In this document: positions 51,839 through 59,959 of the stretch, one piece after another
How the letters are laid out: each line of letters starts with the position of its first letter
How positions within the stretch are numbered: position 1 is the first letter of the stretch
From: CAZOKZ01 sp964580585
GTDB lineage: Bacteria; Sumerlaeota; Sumerlaeia; SLMS01; JAHLLQ01
Reading direction: 5' to 3'
DNA length: 64,000 nt
Assembly: GCA_964580585.1 (NCBI GenBank)
Contig: CAZOKZ010000001.1
Location: 62,001 to 126,000, forward strand
Translations under genes and position numbers: made by a program
The notes under the pieces: generated by a model
Database searches by the model: none
Seen by the model: the letters and a program-made list of their open reading frames with translations, nothing else
Told to the model about the DNA's origin: nothing

Positions 51839-51953
51839 CGGAATGCCTCACCTAATCAGGATAGGACGAGTCCGCTTTTTTGGCAATACATTCTCTGTTT
51901 TTTTGAAAAAACTTAGGGGAGAGGTGGAAACGTGAACAGTAATGTCTTCGCGC

Positions 51954-52847
51954 TCAGACCTTGATTTTTTCTACCGCAGACTTCAAGCGCTGAACATTGG
52001 TGTGGGTATAAATGCTCGTTGTGGCCAACTGAGAATGGCCCAGTAATTCCTTGATCTCTAACAGGTTAGCCCCTCTGTGTAAAAGTTGTGTCGCAAAGGT
52101 GTGCCGCAATTTATGCGGCGTGATCTGATGACTGACCCCCGCCTGTTTAACTGCCCGCTCCACGGCCCAACCAACCGCCCGCGCTGTCATTCGTTGATCG
52201 TCGCGACCCAGAAAAATCGGCATGGGATTCATGTTGGGCGTTACCAGTCGCACGGAGCGCAGATATGTCGCCAGCACTTCGCGGGCATGCCGATGTAAGG
52301 GAATCAGACGTTCCTTCGAGCCTTTACCATGCACCAGGATGCTTCCCGCCTCAAAATCCACATCGCCGATGTTCAATCCCACCAACTCGGACAAACGCAA
52401 ACCGGTAAAAAGAAACAGAGTAAGTATCGCGTAATCTCGATAACCCTCAGAATCAGAACGATCCGGCGCGCGCAGCAACCGTGTCATCTCTTCTTCAACA
52501 AGATAAACAGGGAGCTTCTTTGGAATTTTTGGATTGTGAAGTGTCAGCGCCGGGCTTGCCTCGATCAGACCGCACCGTACGGTATAATCGAAAAAACGGC
52601 GCAAACTGCTCATGACGCGACTCAAACTACGAGGCTTAAACCCCTGATCGTCGCGAATGTGCGCGATGAAATCTTTCACATGCAGCGCAACAATCTCGTC
52701 CAATTTGAGTGATTCCTTGCCGCCTTCGGTCAGATAATTCCAACAGGCACGCAGATCCGACTCATAGGCCAACAAGGTATTCTCGGCCAACCCGCGTTCG
52801 ACACGCAGATGATGCAGATATTGATCGATGGCAGCGGAAAGCTTCAT
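51954..52847 (-). CDS. XerC/XerD-type tyrosine recombinase
   Basis: A 297-residue Xer recombinase. The N-terminal SAM-like DNA-binding domain (about 1-90, with VERGLAENTLLAYESDL) precedes the catalytic domain with FTGLRLSELVGL (Arg), HGKGSKERLIPL (Lys), HKLRHTFATQLL (His, Arg), LGHSQLATTSIYTH (His and the nucleophile Tyr). Length and the close match to the XerC/XerD layout point to chromosome-dimer resolution at dif. No insertion element, integron or attachment site surrounds it. XerC and XerD are not separable by eye. Confidence 0.93.
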   Translation of the reverse strand: MKLSAAIDQYLHHLRVERGLAENTLLAYESDLRACWNYLTEGGKESLKLDEIVALHVKDFIAHIRDDQGFKPRSLSRVMSSLRRFFDYTVRCGLIEASPALTLHNPKIPKKLPVYLVEEEMTRLLRAPDRSDSEGYRDYAILTLFLFTGLRLSELVGLNIGDVDFEAGSILVHGKGSKERLIPLHRHAREVLATYLRSVRLVTPNMNPMPIFLGRDDQRMTARAVGWAVERAVKQAGVSHQITPHKLRHTFATQLLHRGANLLEIKELLGHSQLATTSIYTHTNVQRLKSAVEKIKV

Positions 52848-52976
52848 AGCAAGATCGAATGTTCAGGTTTGGCAGACCGTCAAGAACGATCTGATTTGAG
52901 GAATCCAGGCATATTGGCGGAAACACCGTCAACGTAAATAATGTCAATTTGACGAAGTTATAAACAGGAGCCTAAA

Positions 52977-54164
52977 TCAAGTCGTTTCAGGCCCAGACTG
53001 AGCGAACAGGAACTTGCAGACCTCGATAAAGGCTTCGCCCAGAGCTTGAATATCGGACTGTTTATTGGTGGAGCCGATGGAGATACGAACAGCACTGGCG
53101 ATACGTATTGGATCTTGGAGCATCGCCTGTAACACATGGCTGGTTTCCTCCCCCTGACTATTACAAGCCGACCCTGTGCTGATCGCAAAACCTCGCGCAT
53201 CGAGTTCAGCCACAATACGCTGAGCTTTCAAACCTGGGATCGAGAGATTCAACGTCCCTGGCAAACATCCGTCCTCTGGACTATTCCGTATAATCCCCGG
53301 GATGCCTGCTTCGAGTTGAAGCCAGAGCTCTTCACGCAACGTCGAGAGTCTCGTTGTTTCTCTGGATTGATTCGCGACGACTATTTCCAATGCCTTTGCA
53401 GCACCGACAATTGCGGCCACATTCTCTGTGCCTCCGATTAGACCGAACTCTTGCCCCCCACCCGTTTGAATTGAATCGATATTCGTTTCATCGCGACAAT
53501 ACAGAACACCGATACCTTTGGGCCCATTGAATTTATGAGATGAGAGCGAGAAAAGATCGACAGGATATTCGTCCAATTGAACAGGTAGCCGCCCGACTGC
53601 TTGAACTCCATCGCAATGAAACATTGCCGATGTTTTTTCCCGTATAATCCGACCGAATTCTGCGATGGGCTGAATGCTTCCAACCTCGTTGTTCGCCATC
53701 ATGAGTGAAACGAGCACCGTCTCCTGGCGCAAGCTCTCGGATAAATCGCTGGTTCGGACCCTCCCCCATGAATCGACAGGCAAAACAGTCAATTTGAACC
53801 CGAATCGATCGCGAAGATCGATGCAGGTTTCCAGCACGGCTTTATGTTCCGCCGCCGAGGTAATCAGATGGTTGCCCAGGCCTATTCTCTGCGCATGAAA
53901 CGCCGCGCCGCGAATGGCTAAATTGTTAGCCGCCGTTCCCCCGCTGGTAAAACGAATCTCATCGGGACTTCTTGCGCTGAGGAGCCGTGCGATTTGCCGC
54001 CGGGCTTTTTCAATCGCGTATCGAGCCGCTACACCGAATCGATGGGTCGAGGACGGATTGCCAGGAATCGTACGCCAACATTCTACCATTGCCTCGACGA
54101 CCTCCTCGGAAAGAGGAGTGGTGGCGTTATGATCGAAGTAACTGCCCAAGTCCGGGGATTTCAC
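52977..54164 (-). CDS. cysteine desulfurase (NifS/IscS family)
   Basis: A 395-residue PLP enzyme that takes sulfur from cysteine for Fe-S clusters or thiolation. Motifs: SYFDHNATTPLSEEV at the start, FTSGGTAANNLAIRG, the aspartate-containing MFHCDGVQAVGR, the PLP lysine in SLSSHKFNGPKGIGVLY (about 197), and the active-site cysteine in STGSACNSQGE (about 333). A GTG at 54164 is chosen because the longer frame (to 54239) runs through the terminator of the next gene. No IscU, TusA or other partner is adjacent. Confidence 0.92.
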   Translation of the reverse strand: MKSPDLGSYFDHNATTPLSEEVVEAMVECWRTIPGNPSSTHRFGVAARYAIEKARRQIARLLSARSPDEIRFTSGGTAANNLAIRGAAFHAQRIGLGNHLITSAAEHKAVLETCIDLRDRFGFKLTVLPVDSWGRVRTSDLSESLRQETVLVSLMMANNEVGSIQPIAEFGRIIREKTSAMFHCDGVQAVGRLPVQLDEYPVDLFSLSSHKFNGPKGIGVLYCRDETNIDSIQTGGGQEFGLIGGTENVAAIVGAAKALEIVVANQSRETTRLSTLREELWLQLEAGIPGIIRNSPEDGCLPGTLNLSIPGLKAQRIVAELDARGFAISTGSACNSQGEETSHVLQAMLQDPIRIASAVRISIGSTNKQSDIQALGEAFIEVCKFLFAQSGPETT

Positions 54165-54192
54165 GCGTGACTGCCTCTCCCCTATCGCAGGG

Positions 54193-54252
54193 AATAAAAG
54201 AGGCCGGATTGTTTGCTTTCCGATCCATCTCGCAAGCAAAACAACCCGGCTC
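54193..54252 (-). terminator. intrinsic terminator of the TPR gene
   Basis: On the minus strand GAGCCGGGTTGTTTTGCTT pairs with AAGCAAACAATCCGGCCTC, giving about 18 bp with two single-base bulges, then TTTTATT. It lies 25 nt beyond the TPR stop at 54277 and separates that gene from the desulfurase. Confidence 0.8.
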
Positions 54253-54276
54253 GAATTCTTCGTTACTGATGGTCGC

Positions 54277-55746
54277 TCAGTGACGACCCTTCAAACTGGC
54301 TTCAACTTCGTTAATCAAAGTTGTGGCGGAATAACGCGTATCGTGCGGCAAACGCTGGTCTTTTACGATATCCTTCAAGATGTCCATCGCTGGTTTTACA
54401 CGGCCAATTTTCAAATACACGTTAGCGGCATTCCAACGCGCTGCGGCGCTGCGTTTACTGATGTCAGAGGTCTTTTCAACAAGATCGACCGCTTCGCCCA
54501 AACGATCCAACCGATCCAATTCGTGAAGAATCATCGTCAAGGTGTCGTCCGATTCGTACATTGCAAAGGCTTGACGATGTTTTTCCAATGCGTCCTCGGT
54601 CTGTCCGGCACCGAATTCCAAATCGCCAATCAGTTTCAAAGGCACCCATGCGTCGGGGTATTGCTGTTGGAGTTCCAACGCGCAATTCAACCGTTCATCG
54701 TTCCCTGGATAAGTCAGCACCAACAATTCGGCAGCTTCGATATAATTGGGGTCTTTGGCAAATGCTTTACGAAGCGATTCGCGAGCTTCGTCCGTGCGAT
54801 TGGTTTGGGCTAAAACGCGAGACATGCCCGCCAGCGCCTTGGGATTTTCCGGATCAACAGACAGGGCCTTGCTGAATCTTTCCTCGCCCGCTTCCCAGTT
54901 TTCCCGGCGGCATTCCGCCAGTCCAGCGGTAGTCAAGGCCTTGACGTCATTTTCGTCTTTTTCCAAAAGCACCCCGCAGGCAAGCAATGCCGCTTCGTGT
55001 TTGTTGTCGTCCAGGTTGAATTTCGCGACGTCTTGAATCTGATCGTACTTTCCAGCCTTCTTCATGGCGTCGATCTGATTTTGTACCAATTCCAGATACT
55101 TGGCCCGGGTAACATACTTCATTTGGGACAAATCGAATGGATTAAAGACCATGGGAACCAGTTCGCCGTGCATTTGAAGCTCGCGGATGATGGCGCTGTT
55201 TCCACGAGTTTTGTTGTTTGCTTCCCAAAGGAGTTTCAACATCTCCTCGCGACGTCCCACCATGGCGAGCGCACGCGACAGGATCAAAATATAGCGAACA
55301 TTCCCCATGTAAACCGGGGAGATTTCTTCCAGCAATTTGAGGGCTTCTTCCCCTTTGGTCAATTGAACCAGTACCGTGGCGAGGTTCAATTTTGACAACG
55401 CGTCTTGAGGGTGTTCTTGAACCAGTTCCTCCAGGATTTCGCGCGCGCGATCCAAATGACCGTCGGTCATGCAATTCGCAGCAGATTGAAATTTCGCGAA
55501 ATGTGTGGCGATGGAACGTAACTGTTCGGCTTCCGAATGATCGGGAGATTCCGCCAGGAAATTTTCGATCCAGCGAGCAATTTCACCATGCGTCACCGAG
55601 CCTTTGTCGAGACGATGCGACTCCTTGCGCGGCACGGGCAATGTATCGGGCAATCCTTGTTGGCGCTTCATCATTTCGGGCACGGGATGAAAAACCCAAC
55701 GGGATTTCAAGGAAGCATTGGCGGCCGGTTTGTTCGACTTCTTCAT
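54277..55746 (-). CDS. TPR-repeat protein
   Basis: A 489-residue soluble protein with an N-terminal basic segment and tetratricopeptide repeats over most of residues 85-480. Examples are DRAREILEELVQEHPQDALSKLNLATVL, ALTTAGLAECRRENWEAGEERFSKALSVDPENPKALAGMSRVL and TDEARESLRKAFAKDPNYIEAAELL. No signal peptide or catalytic motif is present, so it is probably a cytoplasmic scaffold. It lies 185 nt downstream of the disordered secreted protein, beyond a terminator. Confidence 0.85.
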   Translation of the reverse strand: MKKSNKPAANASLKSRWVFHPVPEMMKRQQGLPDTLPVPRKESHRLDKGSVTHGEIARWIENFLAESPDHSEAEQLRSIATHFAKFQSAANCMTDGHLDRAREILEELVQEHPQDALSKLNLATVLVQLTKGEEALKLLEEISPVYMGNVRYILILSRALAMVGRREEMLKLLWEANNKTRGNSAIIRELQMHGELVPMVFNPFDLSQMKYVTRAKYLELVQNQIDAMKKAGKYDQIQDVAKFNLDDNKHEAALLACGVLLEKDENDVKALTTAGLAECRRENWEAGEERFSKALSVDPENPKALAGMSRVLAQTNRTDEARESLRKAFAKDPNYIEAAELLVLTYPGNDERLNCALELQQQYPDAWVPLKLIGDLEFGAGQTEDALEKHRQAFAMYESDDTLTMILHELDRLDRLGEAVDLVEKTSDISKRSAAARWNAANVYLKIGRVKPAMDILKDIVKDQRLPHDTRYSATTLINEVEASLKGRH

Positions 55747-55813
55747 GGAGGGATCGATCCTTTGTTGTCCTGGTCTCAGAAAGCCATTGGCTAGTCTGGA
55801 TATGCAATTTCAC

Positions 55814-55854
55814 TGAAACAAAGTTCCTCCATCCCGGTGACGAGTTGGAGGAAC
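55814..55854 (-). terminator. intrinsic terminator after the disordered secreted protein
   Basis: On the minus strand GTTCCTCCA, a 14-nt loop and TGGAGGAAC form a perfect 9-bp stem followed by TTTGTTTC, about 78 nt beyond the stop at 55932. Confidence 0.55.
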
Positions 55855-55931
55855 GGAATTTACACAACGTCTTATGGGGGGCGATGGTTCATGGGATTCC
55901 GAAATTTGGTGCACATTCGGCACCTTGGAGA

Positions 55932-57530
55932 TCAGTTACGCGGCGGTTCTTTCAATGTCCCGTCTTCGGGATTGATGATATCGTACGGCGTCAGTGCATA
56001 ATCCGTCACGACAACAGTGGCGTCGCGATGAACAACCGAGGGAACTTCGCCTGGACGATATAATTCATACCGTACGCCGCCGATCATCGCCACATTACCA
56101 TTATAACGGCGATTCCAATCGAACACAAAGTCCTCGAGCAATTGTTCCTGATCAATACGCCAATCCAGGTAAGCTTTCCGTTTCGTCATTCTTTCGGCGA
56201 TACGGCCCTCGAAAGCTTCCATAAAGGCTTCCTGGTCTTCTTCTAATCCTCGCAGTTTTTCTTCCAACTCGGTATAAATACGGACGACTTGAGAAGAGAT
56301 CACTTCAGGGGGAAATGTCGAATCCTGACCACCGCCAAGTCCGGCAAACGGATTGAAATCATTCACCTGGCTATCCAGGCTGCGATTTTGCGCGTCGTTG
56401 ATGATGTTCGGATCGCGTGTTTCCTGTTGTTCGCTTTCCCGAGGTCCACCTGGCCATTGAACCACGGCATAGGGCGATTGTTTCAACGTGGTACCCGCCA
56501 TGACGGTGTTTTCCACGTATTCGGACCACAGTTCCATTTGATCGGAAAAGTGTGCCCACTGCGCCCAGGCCTGGGGGTCTGCATTCGAATCGAAATTTGG
56601 CAGAACACCATCGATTGCGTCCTGCTGGTATTTCTCGGTCTTCGCTAAATCGTACTCAGTGGCTTCTTCCGAGGTGAGTTTTTTACGCGAAACGACCGTG
56701 CGCCCATCCCACAACGTGGTGCGCTCATAACGGAATTGATAAAGTTGGTCGATACCTGCCTCATTCACGGCACCGCCCGCGGCAGCGGCTTCCGTCTTGG
56801 TACCTGGCGGACCCGTCAAAGGCGAATCCGTGACGTCCTGGTCGAAAATCGAGTTCAGATCGCCATCATCTCCGAACGGGTTGATCGGTTGGGAACCTGT
56901 ACCAGTCGCTGTTGTGGTGGTGGTCGAAGTACCTCCGCCACCGAACATCTCCATGCCTTCCGTTTCTTTCAGAAGCGAAGGATCGCCTACACCAAAGGGA
57001 TCGAGGGCAAATTCCATTTCCTCGTCACCTTCGGCACCACCCATCAAATGCGAGATATCGCCATCTCCAGAAGGGGGAGTGGCAAATCCGCCATCAGCGC
57101 TATCCATCGGAGGCGTTGCGAATCCCGTATCATCGGCTTCTGTCGATACCATATCACTCGGGGCATCGCCAAAAGGCGAATCCATCGAGCCTTCCGTGGC
57201 GGTAGCGCCGAAAGGATCGATGATCGCACCTTCCGGAGTATCAACAGCCGGTTCGGCAAAAACATCTTCAGTAGGCATTTCCGTATTTTCAGGCGGTGCA
57301 TCGAAAACGGTAGTTTCCGTGGTGTCGCCTCCCGACTCACCGGGAGTAAACGCTCCACCGTCTCCAGGCTCTGCGCCTTCGGCTCCCTCTGTCTCACCAA
57401 AAGGCGAAACGACCGCAAAAGGGTCGGGAACCTGAGATTCGGAATCCTGTGCAACAACAACTCCCCCAGTCATCGCCAACGCTGCAACGAAACCGGTAAC
57501 CCCAAGACGACGGAATAAAATCTTGGCCAT
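55932..57530 (-). CDS. secreted protein with long acidic disordered region and repeated PF motifs
   Basis: A 532-residue protein with a signal peptide (about 1-27, cut near VVVAQ-DS). Residues about 30-290 are low-complexity, rich in Gly, Ser, Thr, Asp, Glu and Pro, with seven short motifs of the form [DSN]PF[GA] (for example DPFA, SPFG, DPFG, NPFG). The C-terminal half (about 300-530) looks folded, with conserved-looking blocks YQFRYERTTLWDGRTVVSRK and a coiled-coil stretch around 430-475 (VRIYTELEEKLRGLEEDQEAF). It ends in a short domain with YELYRPGEVPSVVHRDATV. I do not recognise the family. Confidence 0.65.
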   Translation of the reverse strand: MAKILFRRLGVTGFVAALAMTGGVVVAQDSESQVPDPFAVVSPFGETEGAEGAEPGDGGAFTPGESGGDTTETTVFDAPPENTEMPTEDVFAEPAVDTPEGAIIDPFGATATEGSMDSPFGDAPSDMVSTEADDTGFATPPMDSADGGFATPPSGDGDISHLMGGAEGDEEMEFALDPFGVGDPSLLKETEGMEMFGGGGTSTTTTTATGTGSQPINPFGDDGDLNSIFDQDVTDSPLTGPPGTKTEAAAAGGAVNEAGIDQLYQFRYERTTLWDGRTVVSRKKLTSEEATEYDLAKTEKYQQDAIDGVLPNFDSNADPQAWAQWAHFSDQMELWSEYVENTVMAGTTLKQSPYAVVQWPGGPRESEQQETRDPNIINDAQNRSLDSQVNDFNPFAGLGGGQDSTFPPEVISSQVVRIYTELEEKLRGLEEDQEAFMEAFEGRIAERMTKRKAYLDWRIDQEQLLEDFVFDWNRRYNGNVAMIGGVRYELYRPGEVPSVVHRDATVVVTDYALTPYDIINPEDGTLKEPPRN

Positions 57531-57659
57531 AAGTGATATTCTCCCAGTTTGATTCCTACTTAGACTGTTACAGTCCCGCGTGTGGACGGCAAGGAAAAAG
57601 CGGTGGGATAATGTGGGATTTCACCGAATACGGGTTGCCTCCCGAATAAGGAGGCATTC

Positions 57660-57713
57660 ATGTTTCGCCACGCGCAATCGCTTCAAAAACCTTATCTCCG
57701 GCTCACCTACTGA
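57660..57713 (+). CDS. short leader peptide (17 codons) in front of the GT2-methyltransferase gene
   Basis: AAGGAGG (57648-57654) lies 5 nt before ATG 57660, the strongest ribosome site in the region. The frame encodes 17 residues (MFRHAQSLQKPYLRLTY) and stops with TGA at 57711-57713, directly against the ATG of the next gene at 57714, which has no ribosome site of its own. The arrangement suits translational coupling. The peptide has no run of one amino acid typical of classic attenuators. Confidence 0.5.
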   Translation: MFRHAQSLQKPYLRLTY

Positions 57714-59180
57714 ATGGAAACCATCCCGACAACGACTTCTTTGCCCGACGAGAACAAAACTCAGGTGCGTAAACTGAGTATTTTGATCCCGGTGTACAAC
57801 GAAATTCGCACTCTGGAACGGCTGTTGACACGTGTTTTAGCCGCTCCCCTGCCCTGTGAGCGTGAAATTGTGGTGGTGGACGATTGCTCCAAAGACGGCA
57901 GCCGCGAATTTCTGCGCGATTTTGCCCGCAGCCATGGCGAAGTGGTTCTTTATATGCACAAACGCAATAAAGGCAAAGGCGCAGCGATTCGTACGGCGAT
58001 TCGTCACATGACGGGCGATTGGGCAATCATTCAGGACGCCGACCTCGAATACGATCCTTTCGAGTACGAAAAACTGCTCGTTCCCGTTCAGGACGGAATC
58101 GCGGACGCCGTCTTCGGTTCGCGCTTTCTGACGGGCGGATATCGCCGGGCGATGTTCTTCTGGCATACCATGGCCAATAAGTTCCTGACCACGTTCAGCA
58201 ATATGCTCAATGACCTGAATCTGACGGATATGGAGACCTGCTACAAACTGGTGCGGGCCGATATCCTGAAGACGCTCAATATTCGCAGTAACGGTTTCGA
58301 TCTGGAACCGGAGCTCACCGCCAAGCTGGCCCGTTGGGGAGCAAGGATTTACGAGGTTCCAATCTCCTATCGAGGACGCAGTTACGCCGAAGGGAAAAAG
58401 ATCGGCGCCAAGGACGCCTTTCAGGCGCTTTATGCCATGATTCGCTATCGGTTTTTCGATGTTCGATACGCGCGTCATGAAGGTTTTCTGATCCTCCAGG
58501 CCGTTCGCCGGGCAAAAAAATTCAACCAGTGGCTTTTTTCTCAGATCAAACCCTACATCGGTCACAATGTCCTCGAAGCGGGATGCGGCATCGGGAACCT
58601 GACAGAGCTCTTGCTCGATCGCAAACGACTGGTTTGTGTGGATTTAGATCAATTTTATATTGATCGCCTGGTCCAATCCTATGGGCATTTGAACAATTTC
58701 ACGATTCATCCCGCAAACCTGATGAGCGACAAAGACCTGAAACGCGCTGCGGATAAAAAGAACTTCGACACGGTAATTTGCCTGAACGTCGTTGAACACA
58801 TTGAGGATGACCAAAAGGTATTGAAGAATTTTTACGACATTCTGCAGCCTGGCGGCCGAGTGATCATCCTGGTTCCTCACGATCCGAAACTTTATACGGC
58901 AGTGGATAAAACTCTTGGTCATTTCCGTCGCTACACACGCAAAGAGTTGTCCAAAAAAATTGAAGATGCCGGGTTCAAACTGGTACGCTGCTGGGGATTC
59001 AACCGAGTGGGCGGTTTAGGGTGGCGCGTTTCGGGCAAAATTTTACGGAAAGACACACTCTCGCCTGGGCAAATGGGCATGTTCGAGTTTTTGATGCCAA
59101 TCATTCGATTGCTTGAAAGTTTTCCGTTTCACAGCCACAACAGCGTCATTGCCGTGGGCGAAAAACCACGCAATCAGTGA
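57714..59180 (+). CDS. fusion of GT2 glycosyltransferase and SAM-dependent methyltransferase
   Basis: A 488-residue two-domain protein. The N-terminal part (about 18-255) is a GT2 enzyme: SILIPVYNEIRTLERLL, VVVDDCSKDGSREF, the AIIQDADLEYDP metal motif, GSRFLTGGYRRA and the METCYKLVRADI loop. The C-terminal part (about 275-480) is a class I methyltransferase: NVLEAGCGIGNLTELL (motif I), VCVDLDQFYIDRL, LNVVEHIEDDQKVL and GGRVIILVPHDPKL. Both belong to prokaryotic lipid or cell-surface glycan pathways. Linking them suggests sugar transfer and methyl capping on the same acceptor, but the substrates are unknown. Confidence 0.85.
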   Translation: METIPTTTSLPDENKTQVRKLSILIPVYNEIRTLERLLTRVLAAPLPCEREIVVVDDCSKDGSREFLRDFARSHGEVVLYMHKRNKGKGAAIRTAIRHMTGDWAIIQDADLEYDPFEYEKLLVPVQDGIADAVFGSRFLTGGYRRAMFFWHTMANKFLTTFSNMLNDLNLTDMETCYKLVRADILKTLNIRSNGFDLEPELTAKLARWGARIYEVPISYRGRSYAEGKKIGAKDAFQALYAMIRYRFFDVRYARHEGFLILQAVRRAKKFNQWLFSQIKPYIGHNVLEAGCGIGNLTELLLDRKRLVCVDLDQFYIDRLVQSYGHLNNFTIHPANLMSDKDLKRAADKKNFDTVICLNVVEHIEDDQKVLKNFYDILQPGGRVIILVPHDPKLYTAVDKTLGHFRRYTRKELSKKIEDAGFKLVRCWGFNRVGGLGWRVSGKILRKDTLSPGQMGMFEFLMPIIRLLESFPFHSHNSVIAVGEKPRNQ

Positions 59181-59277
59181 TCAAAATCAATAAGCAACAC
59201 GCTTCTTCCTCGACAGACGAATGAAGCGTATGCTTATTTCCTGACTTTAGAATCCCTCCCCTAGCGAGCCTTCGATC

Positions 59278-59943
59278 ATGACAGCCGCGAATCGACCCAT
59301 CGAGGAAACCATTGCCATTGTTGACTATGGCATGGGCAATCTGCGTAGCGTCGAAAAAGCCATCGAACACATAGAAATGCCGGTCGTGGTTACGAACGAT
59401 TCCGCCATCATTGCCACCGCAGGAGCGGTGATTTTGCCCGGCGTGGGAGCGTTCGGCGACACCATGCGCGAAATGGCGGCACGCGAAATTACGGACGTCG
59501 TGCGAAATCGAGCGCTCGAAGCCCAACAAGGTGGTCGCCCGTTTTTAGGGATTTGTCTTGGAATGCAAGTCCTTGTCGATGACGGCGAAGAAGACCCCGG
59601 CATTGATGGATTAGGGCTCATTCCCGGTTCCGTGCCTCGATTAATTCGCCCCGGCATGAAAATTCCACACATGGGATGGAACGCTCTCACCTTTACGCAG
59701 AAAAACAATCCGCTGTTTGACGGATTGCCGGAAGCTCCTTACGTTTATTTTGTCCATAGCTACCAGGTGCAGCCGAAAGATTCGAGCGTCATTGCCGCGA
59801 CCGCTGACTATGCTGGACCTGTGGTGGCATCCTTGCGCCAGAACAACCTGTTTGCCACACAGTTCCACCCGGAAAAAAGCCAGGAAATCGGTCTGAAAAT
59901 GCTGCGGAATTTTGGTCAGTTATTAGGTGCAGGCATCGCTTGA
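59278..59943 (+). CDS. hisH: imidazole glycerol phosphate synthase glutaminase subunit
   Basis: HisH is the class I glutamine amidotransferase that feeds ammonia to HisF in histidine synthesis. The 221-residue protein begins IAIVDYGMGNLRSVEKAIE, has the nucleophile in FLGICLGMQVLV (about residue 97), GLGLIPGSVPRL, KIPHMGWNAL, and the catalytic dyad in ATQFHPEKSQ (about 199). Length is normal. No hisF or hisA is next to it; downstream is the convergent serine hydrolase, 16 nt away. Confidence 0.95.
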   Translation: MTAANRPIEETIAIVDYGMGNLRSVEKAIEHIEMPVVVTNDSAIIATAGAVILPGVGAFGDTMREMAAREITDVVRNRALEAQQGGRPFLGICLGMQVLVDDGEEDPGIDGLGLIPGSVPRLIRPGMKIPHMGWNALTFTQKNNPLFDGLPEAPYVYFVHSYQVQPKDSSVIAATADYAGPVVASLRQNNLFATQFHPEKSQEIGLKMLRNFGQLLGAGIA

Positions 59944-59959
59944 TTCCCGCAAGGTTCCG

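Noticed and set aside
51954..52847. Integrase marking a mobile island
   Set aside because: The protein has the short XerC/D layout, and no attachment repeats, phage or transposon genes or insertion sequence lie near it.
54165..54239. Longer N terminus for the cysteine desulfurase (to 54239)
   Set aside because: This stretch is the terminator hairpin of the upstream TPR gene, and the family consensus begins just after the GTG at 54164.
56736..57518. A 260-residue plus-strand frame opposite the disordered secreted protein
   Set aside because: It arises from the skewed codon use of the low-complexity gene; composition is Arg/Ser/Cys-rich and unprotein-like.
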